Shown: one piece after another, positions 62,943-64,000 of the stretch
Numbering within the stretch: position 1 is the stretch's first letter
How the letters are laid out: each line of letters starts with the position of its first letter
Assembly (NCBI GenBank): GCA_026416515.1
Contig: JAOAEZ010000001.1
Location: 1 to 64,000, forward strand
Reading direction: 5' to 3'
Length of the DNA stretch: 64,000 nt
Origin: Hydrogenophilus sp.
Lineage (GTDB): Bacteria > Pseudomonadota > Gammaproteobacteria > Burkholderiales > Rhodocyclaceae
The notes under the pieces: generated by a model
What the model was told of the DNA's origin: nothing
The model's database searches: none
Seen by the model: the letters and a program-made list of their open reading frames with translations, nothing else
Made by a program: the position numbers and the translations under genes

Positions 62943-64000
62943 ATGGCCGAGGTGCAATTTTGGCGACTCGATTTGGAGCGGTACGACGCTGTCTTTTACC
63001 GTTTGTTGGTGACCGCTGCCATTTTGCTGGTGGGGGGAGGCATTGCCTTCTTTGCGTTGGAGCACGAGGGACATGCGATTACGGGGATGAGCGAGCATGT
63101 GGTGTGGGGATTTCCCCATGTGATGGCGATCTACTTGATCGTCGCCGCGTCAGGGGTGCTCAACGTCGCTTCCATCGCTTCGGTTTTCGGGAAGAAGGAG
63201 TATAAGCCCTACGCACCATTATCGGCATGGTTGTCGTTGGCCCTGCTGGTCGGCGGTTTGTCAGTTTTGGTGCTCGATTTGGGACAGCCAGGGCGGTTGA
63301 CGGTGGCGATGACCCATTTTAATTTCCGGTCGATGTTCGCATGGAATGTTTTTCTGTACACAGGACTGATGGTGCTGATCGTCGGCTATTTGTGGACGAT
63401 GTACGACCGACGGGCGACCGCTTATTCGACAGCGATGGGAAGCGCAGTGTTCCTGTGGCGCTTGGTGTTGACGAGTGGAACGGGATTGATTTTCGGATTT
63501 CTGGTGGGGCGCGATGGGTATGGGTCGGCGCTGATGGCGCCGATGTTCCTGGCCCTTTCGTTCGCCTGGGGGTGGGCGATTTTTCTCCTGGTGCAGGAGG
63601 GAATCGCACGGTGGGCCGGCGAGGGGCAGGTGGCGTTGAGCGGGGAGCTTCTTTCCCGCGCACGACGACTGCTCGCCATTTTCGTCGCCGCAGCACTCTA
63701 TTTCGTGGTGGTCCATCTGCTGACTTACGCCTATTTCGATCGCCATGAGGAATTTGTCCACTTTATAGTAGCCGAGGGAGGAATTTACTCGATACTCTTT
63801 TGGATCGGTTTCGTCGGCGTTGGGTCAGTGTTCCCCCTTATCTTGACGCTTTTCCAAGGGGGAGACGCTCGATTGCGAACGCAGTGGGCCGCGTGGGCAG
63901 TGACGATAGGGGCTTTTTCGTTCCTTTATCTTTTCATCATCGGTGGTCAGGCTTATCCGCTCCAGCCATTTGCGGGTTATGAGGTGGTGGCGAGTGGCTT
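62943..64000 (+). CDS. dsrP: DsrP, NrfD-like membrane subunit of DsrMKJOP (partial, 3' end cut by window)
   Basis: Integral membrane protein of the NrfD/PsrC family that interacts with quinones. The visible 352 codons begin MAEVQFWRLDLERYDAVFYR and give at least eight hydrophobic helices. They include the NrfD pattern HVMAIYLIVAASGVLNVASI, ALLVGGLSVLVLDLGQPGRL and FNFRSMFAWNVFLYTGLM. The frame is open to the last base, so the C-terminus lies outside. It starts two bases after the dsrO stop. In related operons dsrN and dsrR follow; they would be beyond the window. Confidence 0.95.
   Translation, partial: MAEVQFWRLDLERYDAVFYRLLVTAAILLVGGGIAFFALEHEGHAITGMSEHVVWGFPHVMAIYLIVAASGVLNVASIASVFGKKEYKPYAPLSAWLSLALLVGGLSVLVLDLGQPGRLTVAMTHFNFRSMFAWNVFLYTGLMVLIVGYLWTMYDRRATAYSTAMGSAVFLWRLVLTSGTGLIFGFLVGRDGYGSALMAPMFLALSFAWGWAIFLLVQEGIARWAGEGQVALSGELLSRARRLLAIFVAAALYFVVVHLLTYAYFDRHEEFVHFIVAEGGIYSILFWIGFVGVGSVFPLILTLFQGGDARLRTQWAAWAVTIGAFSFLYLFIIGGQAYPLQPFAGYEVVASG

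Noticed and set aside
1-64000. Mobile elements, prophage, integrase or defence islands
   Set aside because: No transposase, integrase, terminal repeat pair, restriction-modification or toxin-antitoxin motif was recognised in any frame; gene order is mostly conserved housekeeping synteny.

Overview
The window is a dense, GC-rich bacterial chromosome segment, most likely from a sulfur-oxidising betaproteobacterium close to the Hydrogenophilales/Nitrosomonadales (for example Hydrogenophilaceae or Thiobacillus-like). This placement is an inference. It rests on gene orders known from Betaproteobacteria: rplM-rpsI-argC; pilMNOPQ-aroK-aroB-gltB-gltD; surE-nlpD-rpoS; algH-ruvX-pyrR-pyrB-pseudo-pyrC; split pntAA/pntAB/pntB; and an oxidative-type dsrABEFHCMKLJOP cluster. 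No mobile element, phage gene, integrase or CRISPR array was seen, and no gene-free stretch exceeds about 300 bases.

Layout. 1-371: the 3' end of a 23S rRNA gene, 5S rRNA and the rrn terminator. 534-13323: a chemoreceptor; ribosomal proteins L13 and S9; argC; a co-directional chain ftsK-lolA-rarA-serS-pntAA-pntAB-pntB, mostly with overlapping or abutting stop/start codons; and a small secreted protein. 13262-16240 (minus): a protein with a degenerate EAL domain and a DEAD-box helicase. 16328-21552: a Tas-like aldo/keto reductase, a small lipoprotein downstream of tRNA-Leu(CAG), RNase R, RlmB and tRNA-Pro(GGG). 21572-26124: an RND efflux adaptor and pump plus a DUF2892 membrane protein. 26147-32341 (minus): inactive dihydroorotase homologue, pyrB, pyrR, ruvX, algH and penicillin-binding protein 1A. 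32429-39076: type IV pilus assembly genes pilMNOPQ, then aroK and aroB. 39177-45337: both glutamate synthase subunits. 45344-51445: MFS transporter, ssb, tcdA, surE, nlpD, rpoS and a histone-deacetylase-like hydrolase.

51442-64000 is the most distinctive region. Two minus-strand genes, a TrpD2/YbiB-like protein and a haem-oxygenase-like diiron protein, diverge from a dsr operon running dsrA-B-E-F-H-C-M-K-L-J-O-P; dsrP is cut by the window edge. The presence of dsrEFH and dsrL, the order shared with Allochromatium vinosum, and the absence of dsrD from this window point to the sulfur-oxidising direction. In the established model DsrE/F/H pass sulfane sulfur to DsrC, DsrAB with DsrL oxidises it to sulfite, and the DsrMKJOP membrane complex handles the DsrC disulfide and electrons.

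The least expected signals lie around this operon. The 229-base region between the divergent genes holds a perfect inverted repeat between two opposed -10 boxes, and a 38-codon reading frame with a strong Shine-Dalgarno and adjacent Cys-Cys codons. Strong hairpins without U-tracts sit between dsrA/dsrB and between dsrC/dsrM. All functional statements come from sequence reading without database searches.
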